9,225 nt of DNA from JAFGED01 sp964551295 (GCA_964551295.1 CAZKDJ010000164.1:1-9225), one strand, 5' to 3'; counted from the stretch's first letter, positions 1 to 6,644 are shown. Translations and numbers: made by a program. Notes: generated by a model from the sequence alone, not told the origin.

Positions 1-74
1 TCGTGTTGGACGAGGTTGATCCGGCGGTGCGCTGGGGGATGACGGCGTTCGTGGACGTGGAGGTGGGTTGGTAG
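1..74 (+). CDS. C-terminal end of a HlyD/MacA-type membrane-fusion adaptor (partial)
   Basis: Only the last 23 codons are present; the first complete codon is at 3 and the stop is TAG at 72-74. The end reads VRWGMTAFVDVEV. That resembles the closing strand of periplasmic adaptor (HlyD/RND membrane-fusion) proteins, where a phrase like 'lrpGMtatVdI' is typical just before the C-terminus. Such adaptors bridge an inner-membrane ABC or RND pump to the envelope. The downstream neighbour is a MacB/LolD-class ATPase in the same direction, the usual partner, which supports the reading. With so few residues this is a family-level guess; the FtsX-like permease would then be expected outside the window, upstream. 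Confidence 0.55.
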   Translation, partial: VLDEVDPAVRWGMTAFVDVEVGW

Positions 75-79
75 TTGGG

Positions 80-157
80 AAACTGGTATATTGCCGGTTG
101 GCAGATTGGATGTCACTCACCAGTTTGCTAATTCAGCAAATGCCGGCCCTGGGCCGG
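80..157 (+). repeat. Inverted repeat and hairpin in the leader of the ABC ATPase gene
   Basis: The 98-base gap between the adaptor stop and the ATPase start holds an 8-bp inverted repeat (AAACTGGT at 80-87, ACCAGTTT at 119-126). It also holds a compact GC-rich palindrome, CCGGCCC-T-GGGCCGG, at 143-157. The palindrome ends one base before the purine-rich AAGGTGAGG that probably serves as ribosome binding site, so in RNA it could influence access to the start. Repeats of these lengths can occur by chance in a window this size, and no regulatory role is shown. Confidence 0.3.
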
Positions 158-172
158 AAGGTGAGGTGGATT

Positions 173-997
173 GTGGCGACGGAAATTATCGTTGAGACAA
201 GAGATTTGGTCAAAACCTATGGCGACGGTGCGCAGGTACGGGCGTTGGATGGTATAAATATGAGAATATGGTCTGGAGCATTTGTCTCCGTGATGGGCCC
301 ATCGGGCTCGGGGAAATCGACGTTGCTGAACATGATCGGTGCCCTCGATCGGCCTACCAGCGGGCGAGTGTTTATCAATGGAGAGAATCTGGCAAAGGTG
401 CGTGATCTGGATACCTTTCGCGCGCACACGGTCGGTTTTATCTTCCAGTTGCACAACTTGATTCCCACGTTGACCTCCCTGGAGAATGTTGAGGTGCCCA
501 TGATGGGCCAGGTCGGACGCGCGAAACGGCGCCAGCGGGCCAGGGAACTATTGAAGTTGGTTGGTTTGGCGGACCGGATGAACCATCTGCCCAACCAGCT
601 CTCAGGTGGACAGCGGCAGCGTGTGGCTATCGCCCGCTCGCTGGCCAACAAGCCCACCCTCGTCCTAGCTGACGAACCGACGGGCAACCTCGACTCGCAC
701 AGCGGCGAGGAAGTGATCGCCCTGATGCACGATCTGAACCGTGAGCTGGGTACAACCTTTATCGTCGTCACCCACGACCCTGCGGTAGCGCGCCAGACGG
801 ACCGCATTCTGATGATGCGAGATGGCGACGTCGTCCACGAGCACCAGGTGGGGACGCCTTTTCAGGAGGACCTAGCGGCCTTTCGCCGTTCGGGATTGGG
901 GAAGGCGATCTTGAACGGTGATGAGGTGACACTGGCAGCTCTTGGTCTGGAAGAGCAAACTGCGCTGCAGCGACTGTTGGAGGCGGGCAGGGGGTAA
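173..997 (+). CDS. ABC transporter ATP-binding protein, MacB/LolD class
   Basis: This is the 274-residue cytoplasmic ATPase of an export or lipoprotein-release type ABC system (MacB/LolD/FtsE class), which couples ATP hydrolysis to an FtsX-like permease. Visible motifs: Walker A GPSGSGKST at residues 42-50, Q-loop Gln92, signature LSGGQ at 143-147, Walker B LVLADE at 163-168 followed by PTGNLD, and H-loop His201. All catalytic residues are intact. The frame is open back to TTG 68, but homology-like sequence begins at EIIVETRDLVKTYG. GTG 173 is therefore preferred; it is preceded by AAGGTGAGG. The roughly 50 residues after the H-loop region (from 223) form a charged C-terminal tail somewhat longer than the minimal LolD fold. 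The upstream adaptor fragment suggests a tripartite pump. No permease follows, so it must lie upstream or elsewhere. The family is certain; the substrate is unknown. Confidence 0.93.
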   Translation: MATEIIVETRDLVKTYGDGAQVRALDGINMRIWSGAFVSVMGPSGSGKSTLLNMIGALDRPTSGRVFINGENLAKVRDLDTFRAHTVGFIFQLHNLIPTLTSLENVEVPMMGQVGRAKRRQRARELLKLVGLADRMNHLPNQLSGGQRQRVAIARSLANKPTLVLADEPTGNLDSHSGEEVIALMHDLNRELGTTFIVVTHDPAVARQTDRILMMRDGDVVHEHQVGTPFQEDLAAFRRSGLGKAILNGDEVTLAALGLEEQTALQRLLEAGRG

Positions 998-1155
998 ATG
1001 AATAGGGCATCGAAAAGGGACAGAAGTGTAGCAAGTAGGAGATTGAAAACCGAAAAAAGCAAAGGAGTACGGATCTCCGGATGAGACCCAGAGATCAACG
1101 ATGGTAAAGAAAAGAATCGTCGCGAGCATAATCATCATAGTCACAATACGGCTTA

Positions 1156-1170
1156 GAGCCCCCGGCTTTT
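1156..1170 (+). terminator. Weak possible intrinsic terminator
   Basis: The sequence GAGCC-CCC-GGCTT followed by TT can form a 5-bp stem (one wobble pair) with a 3-base loop and a four-T tail on the + strand. It lies about 160 bases after the ABC ATPase stop and could end that operon. The stem is short and the T run minimal, so this is tentative. Confidence 0.25.
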
Positions 1171-1326
1171 CGCCAGCATCAAGCTCTCTACCCTAGTTTT
1201 GTTGTAATAATAGCTTTTGCGACACACTGTAAAAGATACCACAAGTAGCAGAATTGCTCCGACGGCGAAAGCACAAAGGAATTTACAAAAGAGGATATTC
1301 GTACAACCCCTTTCTTAAGAAGCTAT

Positions 1327-1341
1327 TCGAGGTTTCCTCGA
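1327..1341. repeat. Perfect 6-bp stem, 3-base loop hairpin
   Basis: TCGAGG-TTT-CCTCGA forms a perfect short hairpin downstream of the rsfS relic and of the smc/phosphoesterase transcription unit. On the - strand it is followed by AATAGCTTCTT, not a true T run, so it is at best a poor terminator for that unit. On the + strand only TTT follows. Confidence 0.3.
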
Positions 1342-1407
1342 TTTGGCCGATAGGGGTTTAGTTGAGGCCTGGTCATAATTCTTCAAGCAGCAGCCGGGCA
1401 GCGTTGT

Positions 1408-1607
1408 TCTGAGCCTGGTGTTAGTTTCTTGTTTAACCTTTTCCCTGACCTCGTCCAAGATAGCTTTCGCTTGCCGGTCGCTGGTCGTGCTGCCGATCAC
1501 ATAGTCGGCCAGGATCGAGATGTCGCGGATGTCGAGCAACAAGACGTCTTCGCCTTTTAGTCGGTGATGGTATCCGCGATGTGCCGGGCGAGTTCTAACG
1601 AGTCCTA
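1408..1607 (-). pseudogene. rsfS: Truncated, frameshifted relic of ribosomal silencing factor RsfS
   Basis: RsfS (RsfA/Iojap, DUF143) binds ribosomal protein uL14 on the large subunit and blocks subunit joining. Two - strand frames together recover its N-terminal two thirds: DSLELARHIADTITD, ending in TAA at 1559-1557, then in another frame KGEDVLLLDIRDISILADY, VIGSTTSDRQAKAILDEVRE and KVKQETNTRLRT. LLDIRxxSxLADYxVIxSxTSDRQxxAIxDEV is the family hallmark. The defects can be read. One base is missing between the two frames near 1555-1560. The start reads CTAGGACTCG where CTATGGACTCG would give ATG, with AAGGAAGGAAG correctly placed upstream (1625-1615). The usual Phe of ADYFVI is absent. The conserved C-terminal part (GWVLxDYGDVVVHxF) is missing; homology stops near 1408. 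It lies 26 bases after the phosphoesterase, in the same direction. It should be non-functional, so a functional copy is expected elsewhere if the host needs one. Confidence 0.8.
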
Positions 1608-1633
1608 GATTACACTTCCTTCCTTGATGGAGA

Positions 1634-2539
1634 TTAGAGACTGGAGATTGCGCTTTCCCAGTCGAAGGTTGTCTCGATGTGTTCCCACAAAGCATCGGGA
1701 AGGATAGCATTTCTCTCAAATCCCGCATGTCCTGCCACTTGATGAGCATATTCGATGAAGCGTCCAGGTACGTTCTGGCCTGTCTCTATATTGAGCAAAC
1801 AGGCCCGGGCAAAGCCTCCGCCTTCTTCCAATAAACCGTTCTCATGGAACGCCGCTCGCGTTCTATCGATGTCGTACGGTATAGCGCGGTGCTCAGTCTG
1901 CCAGTGGTCGCTTTGCCCGGTCAGTGTTGCGTACTGGGCGCGCGGATCGCCGTTGATCGGCAGGCCTACGGCTCCAGGATTAAGGGCCAGCTTTCCCTCG
2001 TGCCTTTGAACCCACGGGATGTGCGTGTGCCCACAGACCAGTACGTTTTCATCGATTTGATCGAGTACTAGATCTACTCTCGTTGGATTGCATCCTGGCG
2101 TCATGATTCCCGCTTGTCTGAACACATGCAGTTTATCCGGGTTGCGGTTCGGGAAGAGTGACTCCCGTGAGCTTTGCGGGGATCCGTGCACGACGCGGAT
2201 TGGTTCGGCGCCGTTCACTGCGAGCACACGTTGGTCTGAAAGTGACGCGATGAAATCCAGGGTGTCGCTATCCAAACGGCGGTAAAGGCAGCGCAAAAAA
2301 GCCCAGTGCTTACCTTCCCGCTTGTCAAAGTTCAGCAGATACTCTTCGCGATTCCCTCGAACCATCCAACTGTCCAACGAGCGTAACTTTCGAATGACCT
2401 TGCTATCTTGTGGCCCACCGGTGAGATCGCCGGCGACGATAAAGCGGTCAACCTCGTGTTGTTTTGCGTCGTCCAGCACCGCTTCTAGCGCCGGTAGGTT
2501 TCCGTGAATATCGGCCAATACCGCCAGACGCACCGTCAA
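1634..2539 (-). CDS. Calcineurin-like metallophosphoesterase
   Basis: This 301-residue protein belongs to the calcineurin-like (binuclear metal) phosphoesterase superfamily, close to the bacterial YfcE/MJ0936-type group. Metal-ligand motifs are all visible: DIH at 10-12, GD at 37-38, GN at 62-63 (GNRE, with Arg where many members have the His of GNHE), His118 (VVHGS) and GHTH at 170-173. The first ~205 residues are the catalytic core. The C-terminal ~95 residues extend beyond the minimal fold and have no recognised motif. No signal peptide or membrane segment is seen, so it is probably cytoplasmic. The start is TTG at 2539, only 3 bases after the smc stop; GTG at 2533 is an in-frame alternative, and neither has a strong Shine-Dalgarno, which suggests translational coupling to smc. 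The GNRE change occurs in relatives and does not by itself mean inactivity. The substrate (phosphodiester, nucleotide or phosphoprotein) cannot be read from sequence. Confidence 0.9.
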   Translation of the reverse strand: MTVRLAVLADIHGNLPALEAVLDDAKQHEVDRFIVAGDLTGGPQDSKVIRKLRSLDSWMVRGNREEYLLNFDKREGKHWAFLRCLYRRLDSDTLDFIASLSDQRVLAVNGAEPIRVVHGSPQSSRESLFPNRNPDKLHVFRQAGIMTPGCNPTRVDLVLDQIDENVLVCGHTHIPWVQRHEGKLALNPGAVGLPINGDPRAQYATLTGQSDHWQTEHRAIPYDIDRTRAAFHENGLLEEGGGFARACLLNIETGQNVPGRFIEYAHQVAGHAGFERNAILPDALWEHIETTFDWESAISSL

Positions 2540-2542
2540 TCT

Positions 2543-5500
2543 CTAATCCATCTTGAGCGACACGACCTGCGACACCCCGTCTGTCCCCATCGAGATGCCA
2601 TAGATCGTATCCGCTGCCTCGATCGTGCCCCGGTTGTGGGTGATGATGATGAACTGCGTCTGCTGCGCCAGCTTGGTCAGTAGGCTGCGAAAGCGTCCCA
2701 CGTTTGCCTCGTCGAGCGCGGCGTCGACCTCGTCTAGCACGCAAAAGGGGGCCGGGCTGACTTGCAGGATGGCGAACAGCAGCGCCACCGCCGTCAGCGA
2801 CCGCTCGCCGCCGGAGAGGAGCGCCAGCCGCTGCGCGCGCTTGCCCGGCGGACGGGCGACGATGTCCACCCCGGTGTTCATTAGGTCGTCCGGCTCGGTC
2901 AATTCCAGCCGCGCGGTGCCGCCGTTGAACAGGGCGGTGAACGTCTCGGTGAAACGCTCTGCGACGGCGTCAAACGTCCCTTGGAAGGCGACCTCCATCA
3001 GCTCATCCAGTTCGGCGATGACGTGCTGAAGTTGTTCCGAAGCTGCCTCCAGGTCGGCTGACTGCTCGGTGAGGAACTGGTGGCGTTCCTTGACCTCTCC
3101 ATAATCCTCGGGAGCGCTGGGGTTCACGCCTCCTATTCGTCGCAGGCGTGCCTTGAGGCGCTGTATCTCTTCCTGCAGGCCCTCGGGTAGCTGCTCAACG
3201 ATGGGCAGGTCGGAAACCGCGGGCCGCATGGATAGCGGTGCCTGTGCCGTGACACTGTCGGCCAGCTCTAGCTCTACCAGGCCCAGGTCTTCTTCAATTT
3301 GTCGGGAGAGCAGGTTCAGTTCGTCCTGGCAGCGATCGACCACCAACTGGGCGCGCCCGTGGCGGGTCTCTGCCTCTCGCGCCCGCTCGCGCGCTTGCTG
3401 TTCCTGCTTTTCCAGCTTCGTTTGTTCTTCGCCCAGCCGGGTCAGTTCGTCTTCGTCCGGCTGGATGCGCTCTCTGGCCCGACCGAGGCGCGCTTCGGCC
3501 TGTGCGACCTCGGCGCGCAGCCGCTCGGCGTGGGCGCTAAGAGCGGCATGCTCGGTGTCCAGCTCCTCGATCCGCTGACGCCGGGCGGAAAGTTGCGTTT
3601 GCAGCCGTTCCAGCAGTGCCTTCTCGCGTCCGAGCGTGGCCTGCTGGCTGCGCAGCGCTTCCTCGGCTACTGCGGCCTCGGTGCGCAGTTGGCCCAGGGT
3701 CTCGCGCTCGACGCGCGCTGCCTCCTCGCGGGCCAGGGTGGCCTGCTGTGCCAACTCGTCCAGTTTGGCCTCTAGCGCTGCCTGCCGCTGGGTCTCAGTC
3801 TGCTTTTGCTCTTCGAGCTGTTGGCAGCGCCGGCGGATTTGCTCAAGTTTGGCGGGGAGTTCCCGCCGGGCCCGCTCGCTGGCCAGGATGCCGGTTGATC
3901 TGCTCGTGCCCATCGAAAGGGCGCCGTCTGCGCGCAGCACGACGCCGGAGGGCGTGGCGCACCGGCCTCCCGGCGGCATGTGGGGGAGTAGCGCCCGCGC
4001 TGCGGCCAGGTCTTGGCACAAGGCTGCCGAGCCCAACAGCGCATCTACCGTCGGTCGCACGGCTTGATCGCAGACGATCACGTCGGCGGCGCGCGCCACA
4101 CCAGTGGGTAGCGGCGAAGGCAGGCGCAAGCTATCTAGCGGCAATAGGGTCACCCGTCCCCCTGATGATTCGAGGATCTGGCGCACCTGCGTAACGATGG
4201 CGGCGCGCTCCACGACGATAGCCTGCAAGTCGGGGCCGAGGATGGCCTCGATGGCACACTCCCACTCGGAAGGCGCCCGGATCAGCGCGGCCAGCCTTCC
4301 GAGGACGCCGTCGAGGTTGGCCTGCAGCAGTGCGGTACCGGCGTCGCGGGCGGTCTCGTCGGCCTGCAGCCGTCCGAGGGCCTGTTGCTCGCCTGCCAGG
4401 CGGGCCTCGTCCGTACGCGCCTCGGTCAGCGCCTGGGTCAGTTCGGTCAGCCGCACGCAACACGCATCCAGTTCCTGCTCCACCTCGGCGCGGCGGCGGG
4501 TGGGCTCCCGAGCCTGTGCCTTGGCGGTCAGCCAAACCTGCTCCTGCTCGGCCAGCCGCGCTTTGTGCCCGGCCAGTCGATGCCCCAGCCGTTCGCTTTC
4601 CGCCCGCGCCAGATCGACCTGCTCGCCCTGTGTCTTTTCTTGGGCGACGAGCGGTTCGATTTCGGTCAGCAACTCTTCGCGTCGGGTCCTCAGCAGCCGC
4701 GTGCGCTCTTCTGAGACGGCCAACTCCTGGCGCGCCTCGTTGACCCGGTCGAGCAGGTCGGCGCTTTCGCGATGCCAGTCGCGCAACTGGGCGCGCAGTT
4801 CGCTTTCCCGCTGGCGCTGTCGGATCAGCTTCTCGCTGAGAGCCGATGCGTCGCCCTGGTGTTTCTCCAGGTCGGATTCTAGATAGGATGCCTTTTCCAG
4901 CGCTTGGGCCAGCTTGTCCTGCCGGCGTCCCCATTGGTATCCGTACCAGGTGCGCTGCAGCCGTTCCATGTGAGCGGCCAGCCGCCGGTATTCCTCCACC
5001 CGTGCCACCTCTCGCTCTAAACGCCGCAGGCGTGGGGTGATCTCGCGAACGATGTCATGGACGCGCTCCAAATTGTGCTGGGTTTCCTCCAGTCGCCTGA
5101 GTGCCTCCTCCCGCCGGCTGCGGTAAGCGCTGATGCCGGCGGCTTCCTCAAACAGGTCGCGCCGTTCCTGGGGGCGTAGTGAGAGAGCCATGTCGACCAA
5201 GCCCTGGCCGATGACGGTGTAGGCGCTCTGGCTAAGGCCGCCCACCGCCAGCAGCTCGTTGATGTCGCGCAGGCGTACCTTCGAGCCGTTGATCAGGTAC
5301 TCGTTCTCGCCGGAGCGGTAGGCCCGCCGGGTGAGGGTGACTTCGCTGAACTCGATGGGCAGCCAGTCGTCGCTGTTATCCAGGATCAGGGACACCTCGG
5401 CCATGCCGGCGCGGGCGCGCCGCCGTCCGCCGGCATAGATCATGTCGGCGGACGATTTGCCCCGCAGCGAGCTGATGCGCTGTTCGCCCAGCGCCCAGCG

Positions 5501-5632
5501 GATGCCGTCGGCGATGTTGCTCTTGCCCGAGCCATTGGGGCCGACGATGGCCGTGATGCCGGTGGGGAACAGGAACTCGGTCTTGGTGGCGAAGGACTTG
5601 TAGCCCTGGAGGGTGAGGTGTTTGAAGCGCAT
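2543..5632 (-). CDS. smc: Chromosome partition protein SMC, short-armed
   Basis: SMC is the ATPase core of bacterial condensin. It dimerises at its hinge and works with ScpA/ScpB to extrude and organise chromosomal DNA. The N-head starts MRFKHLTLQGYKSF with Walker A GPNGSGKS at 31-38 and Q-loop Gln143. The coiled-coil arm runs roughly 172-435. The hinge is about 436-575 (AIEAILGPDLQAIVVE at 460-475, ending GALSMG). The return arm is about 585-850. The C-head has LSGGE at 939-943, Walker B FCVLDEVDAALDE at 963-975 (Asp967, Glu968) and His999 in IITHN. All ATPase residues are present. At 1029 residues it is about 150 shorter than the usual ~1170-1200, and the loss is shared by both arms, so they would still be matched. 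ATG 5632 is preferred because it gives the canonical N-terminus; the Shine-Dalgarno is weak and the leader short. It heads a unit with the phosphoesterase. scpA and scpB are not in the window. Confidence 0.97.
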   Translation of the reverse strand: MRFKHLTLQGYKSFATKTEFLFPTGITAIVGPNGSGKSNIADGIRWALGEQRISSLRGKSSADMIYAGGRRRARAGMAEVSLILDNSDDWLPIEFSEVTLTRRAYRSGENEYLINGSKVRLRDINELLAVGGLSQSAYTVIGQGLVDMALSLRPQERRDLFEEAAGISAYRSRREEALRRLEETQHNLERVHDIVREITPRLRRLEREVARVEEYRRLAAHMERLQRTWYGYQWGRRQDKLAQALEKASYLESDLEKHQGDASALSEKLIRQRQRESELRAQLRDWHRESADLLDRVNEARQELAVSEERTRLLRTRREELLTEIEPLVAQEKTQGEQVDLARAESERLGHRLAGHKARLAEQEQVWLTAKAQAREPTRRRAEVEQELDACCVRLTELTQALTEARTDEARLAGEQQALGRLQADETARDAGTALLQANLDGVLGRLAALIRAPSEWECAIEAILGPDLQAIVVERAAIVTQVRQILESSGGRVTLLPLDSLRLPSPLPTGVARAADVIVCDQAVRPTVDALLGSAALCQDLAAARALLPHMPPGGRCATPSGVVLRADGALSMGTSRSTGILASERARRELPAKLEQIRRRCQQLEEQKQTETQRQAALEAKLDELAQQATLAREEAARVERETLGQLRTEAAVAEEALRSQQATLGREKALLERLQTQLSARRQRIEELDTEHAALSAHAERLRAEVAQAEARLGRARERIQPDEDELTRLGEEQTKLEKQEQQARERAREAETRHGRAQLVVDRCQDELNLLSRQIEEDLGLVELELADSVTAQAPLSMRPAVSDLPIVEQLPEGLQEEIQRLKARLRRIGGVNPSAPEDYGEVKERHQFLTEQSADLEAASEQLQHVIAELDELMEVAFQGTFDAVAERFTETFTALFNGGTARLELTEPDDLMNTGVDIVARPPGKRAQRLALLSGGERSLTAVALLFAILQVSPAPFCVLDEVDAALDEANVGRFRSLLTKLAQQTQFIIITHNRGTIEAADTIYGISMGTDGVSQVVSLKMD

Positions 5633-5648
5633 AGGTTTTCAGGCGCGC

Positions 5649-5677
5649 AGTATACCACGTAAAGCGTAAAACGTAAA
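5649..5677 (-). promoter_or_regulatory. Sigma-70-type promoter for smc
   Basis: On the - strand, TTTACG (5677-5672) and TATACT (5654-5649) are separated by exactly 17 bases and match the consensus boxes 4/6 and 5/6. The -10 box ends 16 bases before the smc ATG, so the transcript leader would be very short, about ten bases. The -35 box is one unit of the local CGTAAAA repeat, so the neighbouring units offer alternative -35 positions with worse spacing. Confidence 0.6.
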
Positions 5678-5707
5678 ACGCAAGTCCTGCTGGAATTGCC
5701 AATTGCC
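5658..5707 (+). repeat. Short tandem repeats between the divergent promoters
   Basis: A period-7 run reads CGTAAAG, CGTAAAA, CGTAAAA, then the degenerate CGCAAGT (5658-5685). A few bases on, AATTGCC is repeated twice head to tail (5694-5707). The first run contains the -35 box of the smc promoter, and the first AATTGCC unit contains most of the -35 box of the opposite promoter. They could be operator-like sites or simple slippage products. Confidence 0.6.
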
Positions 5708-5724
5708 GAGGCGGGGCGTATAAT
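5696..5724 (+). promoter_or_regulatory. Strong sigma-70-type promoter for the zinc-ribbon gene
   Basis: TTGCCA (5696-5701, 5/6) and TATAAT (5719-5724, 6/6) are separated by 17 bases, an almost ideal vegetative promoter. Transcription would start near 5731, giving a leader of about 40 bases before ATG 5771. It stands back to back with the smc promoter; only 18 bases separate the two -35 boxes. Confidence 0.75.
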
Positions 5725-5770
5725 AATGTCAATTGTAGGAAAACTGATGCATGCTCGTAGGAGGCGACCA

Positions 5771-6013
5771 ATGAGTGAACAACGTTGTCCCGTTTGCGGG
5801 GGTGGGCTGGTAGATGGCGTCATCATCGGCGGTACGATGTGGGCCGATAGCCTGACGCGCTTTGTGCCGGCCCGTTTCCTCAACGATCGCTCGCTTTTCG
5901 GTCGATATCGCAAAGAGATACCGACCGCGGCCCGGGCCTGCAGGCATTGTGGGACGGTCACGTTGTTGGTTAATCCCGGTACGTTGGAGGAGTTGATGCA
6001 GGAAGGGGAGTGA
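5771..6013 (+). CDS. Small zinc-ribbon-like protein of unknown function
   Basis: This 80-residue protein has two CxxC knuckles, CPVC at 6-9 and CRHC at 57-60, about 47 residues apart, the pattern of a single structural zinc site. The middle (VDGVIIGGTMWADSLTRF) is strand-like, followed by a basic stretch. There is no signal peptide or clear membrane segment. The layout recalls small uncharacterised bacterial proteins of the DUF6487 type (CPxCG, then Gly/Trp-rich strands, then CxxCG), but that is recollection of the pattern, not a tested match. ATG 5771 is chosen over upstream in-frame starts because AGGAGG (5759-5764) precedes it by 6 bases and the upstream codons have no conserved look. It is monocistronic: a strong promoter lies before it and a terminator (6069-6100) after it, divergent from smc. 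Confidence 0.8.
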   Translation: MSEQRCPVCGGGLVDGVIIGGTMWADSLTRFVPARFLNDRSLFGRYRKEIPTAARACRHCGTVTLLVNPGTLEELMQEGE

Positions 6014-6068
6014 ATAGTCCACTCCTATTTAACTGTGAAGCCTAGCGGTGCAGGGTGGGTGGCTGGTG

Positions 6069-6100
6069 AAGGAGTCGGGTGTCAGAGCCCGGCTCTTTTT
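6069..6100 (+). terminator. Intrinsic terminator of the zinc-ribbon gene
   Basis: AAGGAGTCGGG (6069-6079) pairs with CCCGGCTCTTT (6088-6098) through an 8-base loop, an 11-bp stem with two G-U wobbles, and the T run extends to 6100. The alternative inner fold AGAGC-CCG-GCTCT ends at the same T run. It lies 55 bases after the stop of the + strand gene and just before the end of the convergent pseudogene, so it should limit read-through into that region. Confidence 0.75.
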
Positions 6101-6178
6101 GTGCGTTCTCAATCGCGCATACCTTCGACAAAATGGTGAACCTGTTTCGTGGATGGATCGTAGACGATGTAGTGATTG

Positions 6179-6198
6179 TAGGGCACAAACGTGCCCTA
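6179..6198. repeat. Perfect 8-bp hairpin beginning at the amber codon
   Basis: TAGGGCAC-AAAC-GTGCCCTA is a perfect 8-bp stem with a 4-base loop. Read on the - strand, its first three bases are the in-frame TAG that interrupts the pseudogene. The arm opening TGTAGGGC resembles the opening of the REP-like palindrome at 6680, so it may be a degraded relative, though the coding frame runs through it without a break. Confidence 0.5.
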
Positions 6199-6550
6199 GA
6201 AACACACTTTGTCCTCCAGGTCAATTTCTCCCGAGAAGCCGTCCTCTTCCCAGGAGGAAAGGTTGTGGGGTATGTGATCGCACGACGTCTGCTGGATCTG
6301 CCGATTAAACCCGCTCTCGACCGGAAATCTGTCGTGTGCCTCGGGCTGCTCAAAGTAGGTTGTGTCGGCTGTGTATGCAAAGTAGCCGTGACTCATGAAG
6401 GCGGGGAGTGGGAACCAGTAGCTGACCCCCTTGCCTTGAAAGTCACTCAGCCCCGTTGGTGTCTCCATGTTCAGGAAATCCCGGTACAGCAATTGCTGTT
6501 GTGAATCTGCATGGAATGTTTGGAGAGGCTGTTTTGAGCGGTTCATCTCC

Positions 6551-6629
6551 AATAAGTCGATTCCGCCTTTTGCCTGAGATTCGCGGTAAAATGCCGGGAA
6601 AACGCCCCAAAAACCGGAATCGACTTTTT
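6551..6629. repeat. Inverted repeat pair, possible small mobile repeat
   Basis: The 15 bases at 6551-6565 (core AGTCGATTCCG) are the reverse complement of 6615-6629 with one mismatch, and similarity continues weakly inward (CCTTTTG against GTTTTTG). The total span is 79 bp. No target duplication is evident at the edges. It overlaps the proposed 5' part of the pseudogene and lies 23 bp from the MITE. It could be a second non-autonomous element, or coding sequence that is inverted-repetitive by chance. Confidence 0.55.
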
Positions 6630-6644
6630 CGGCGTGCTTTGGGC

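Larger units (their letters stand above)
998..1407. other. Intergenic stretch without a supportable gene; traces of decayed membrane-protein coding
   Basis: This stretch is AT-richer than its surroundings and lies between a + strand operon end and - strand decayed sequence. Two short - strand frames encode hydrophobic segments. One runs roughly 1315 to 1165 and contains AFAVGAILLLVVSFTV, but has no usual start codon. The other starts at ATG 1125 and contains MLATILFFTIVDLW, then loses coding character. They lie in different frames and neither looks like a complete gene. They may be remains of one small membrane protein, or chance. A palindrome TTCTTAAGAA lies at 1312-1321. A - strand ATGA junction near 1374-1377 links two very short open frames (one ending ARLLLEEL) of unknown meaning. 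Confidence 0.5.

Noticed and set aside
217..807. 196-codon - strand frame opposite the first ABC ATPase
   Set aside because: It is antisense to a complete set of ABC ATPase motifs and has no motif of its own.
1064..1108. Inverted repeat GATCTC/GAGATC near 1072-1096 as a terminator
   Set aside because: The stem is short, the loop is long, and no T run follows on either strand.
1315..1749. Single 144-codon - strand ORF as an intact gene
   Set aside because: Its first half overlaps the phosphoesterase C-terminus in another frame and is meaningless; only the middle is RsfS-like, and it continues in a different frame upstream, which shows a frameshifted relic.
1755..2507. Several 60-85 codon + strand frames opposite the phosphoesterase
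   Set aside because: No protein-like features; the opposite strand has complete metallophosphoesterase motifs.
3299..4886. Long open frames on the + strand (for example 3299-3775, 3616-4194, 4104-4886) and alternative - strand frames (4131-4934) inside smc
   Set aside because: They are shadows of the GC-rich coiled-coil codons of smc: repetitive Arg/Ala/Ser/Pro composition, no domains, and smc is unambiguous in its own frame.
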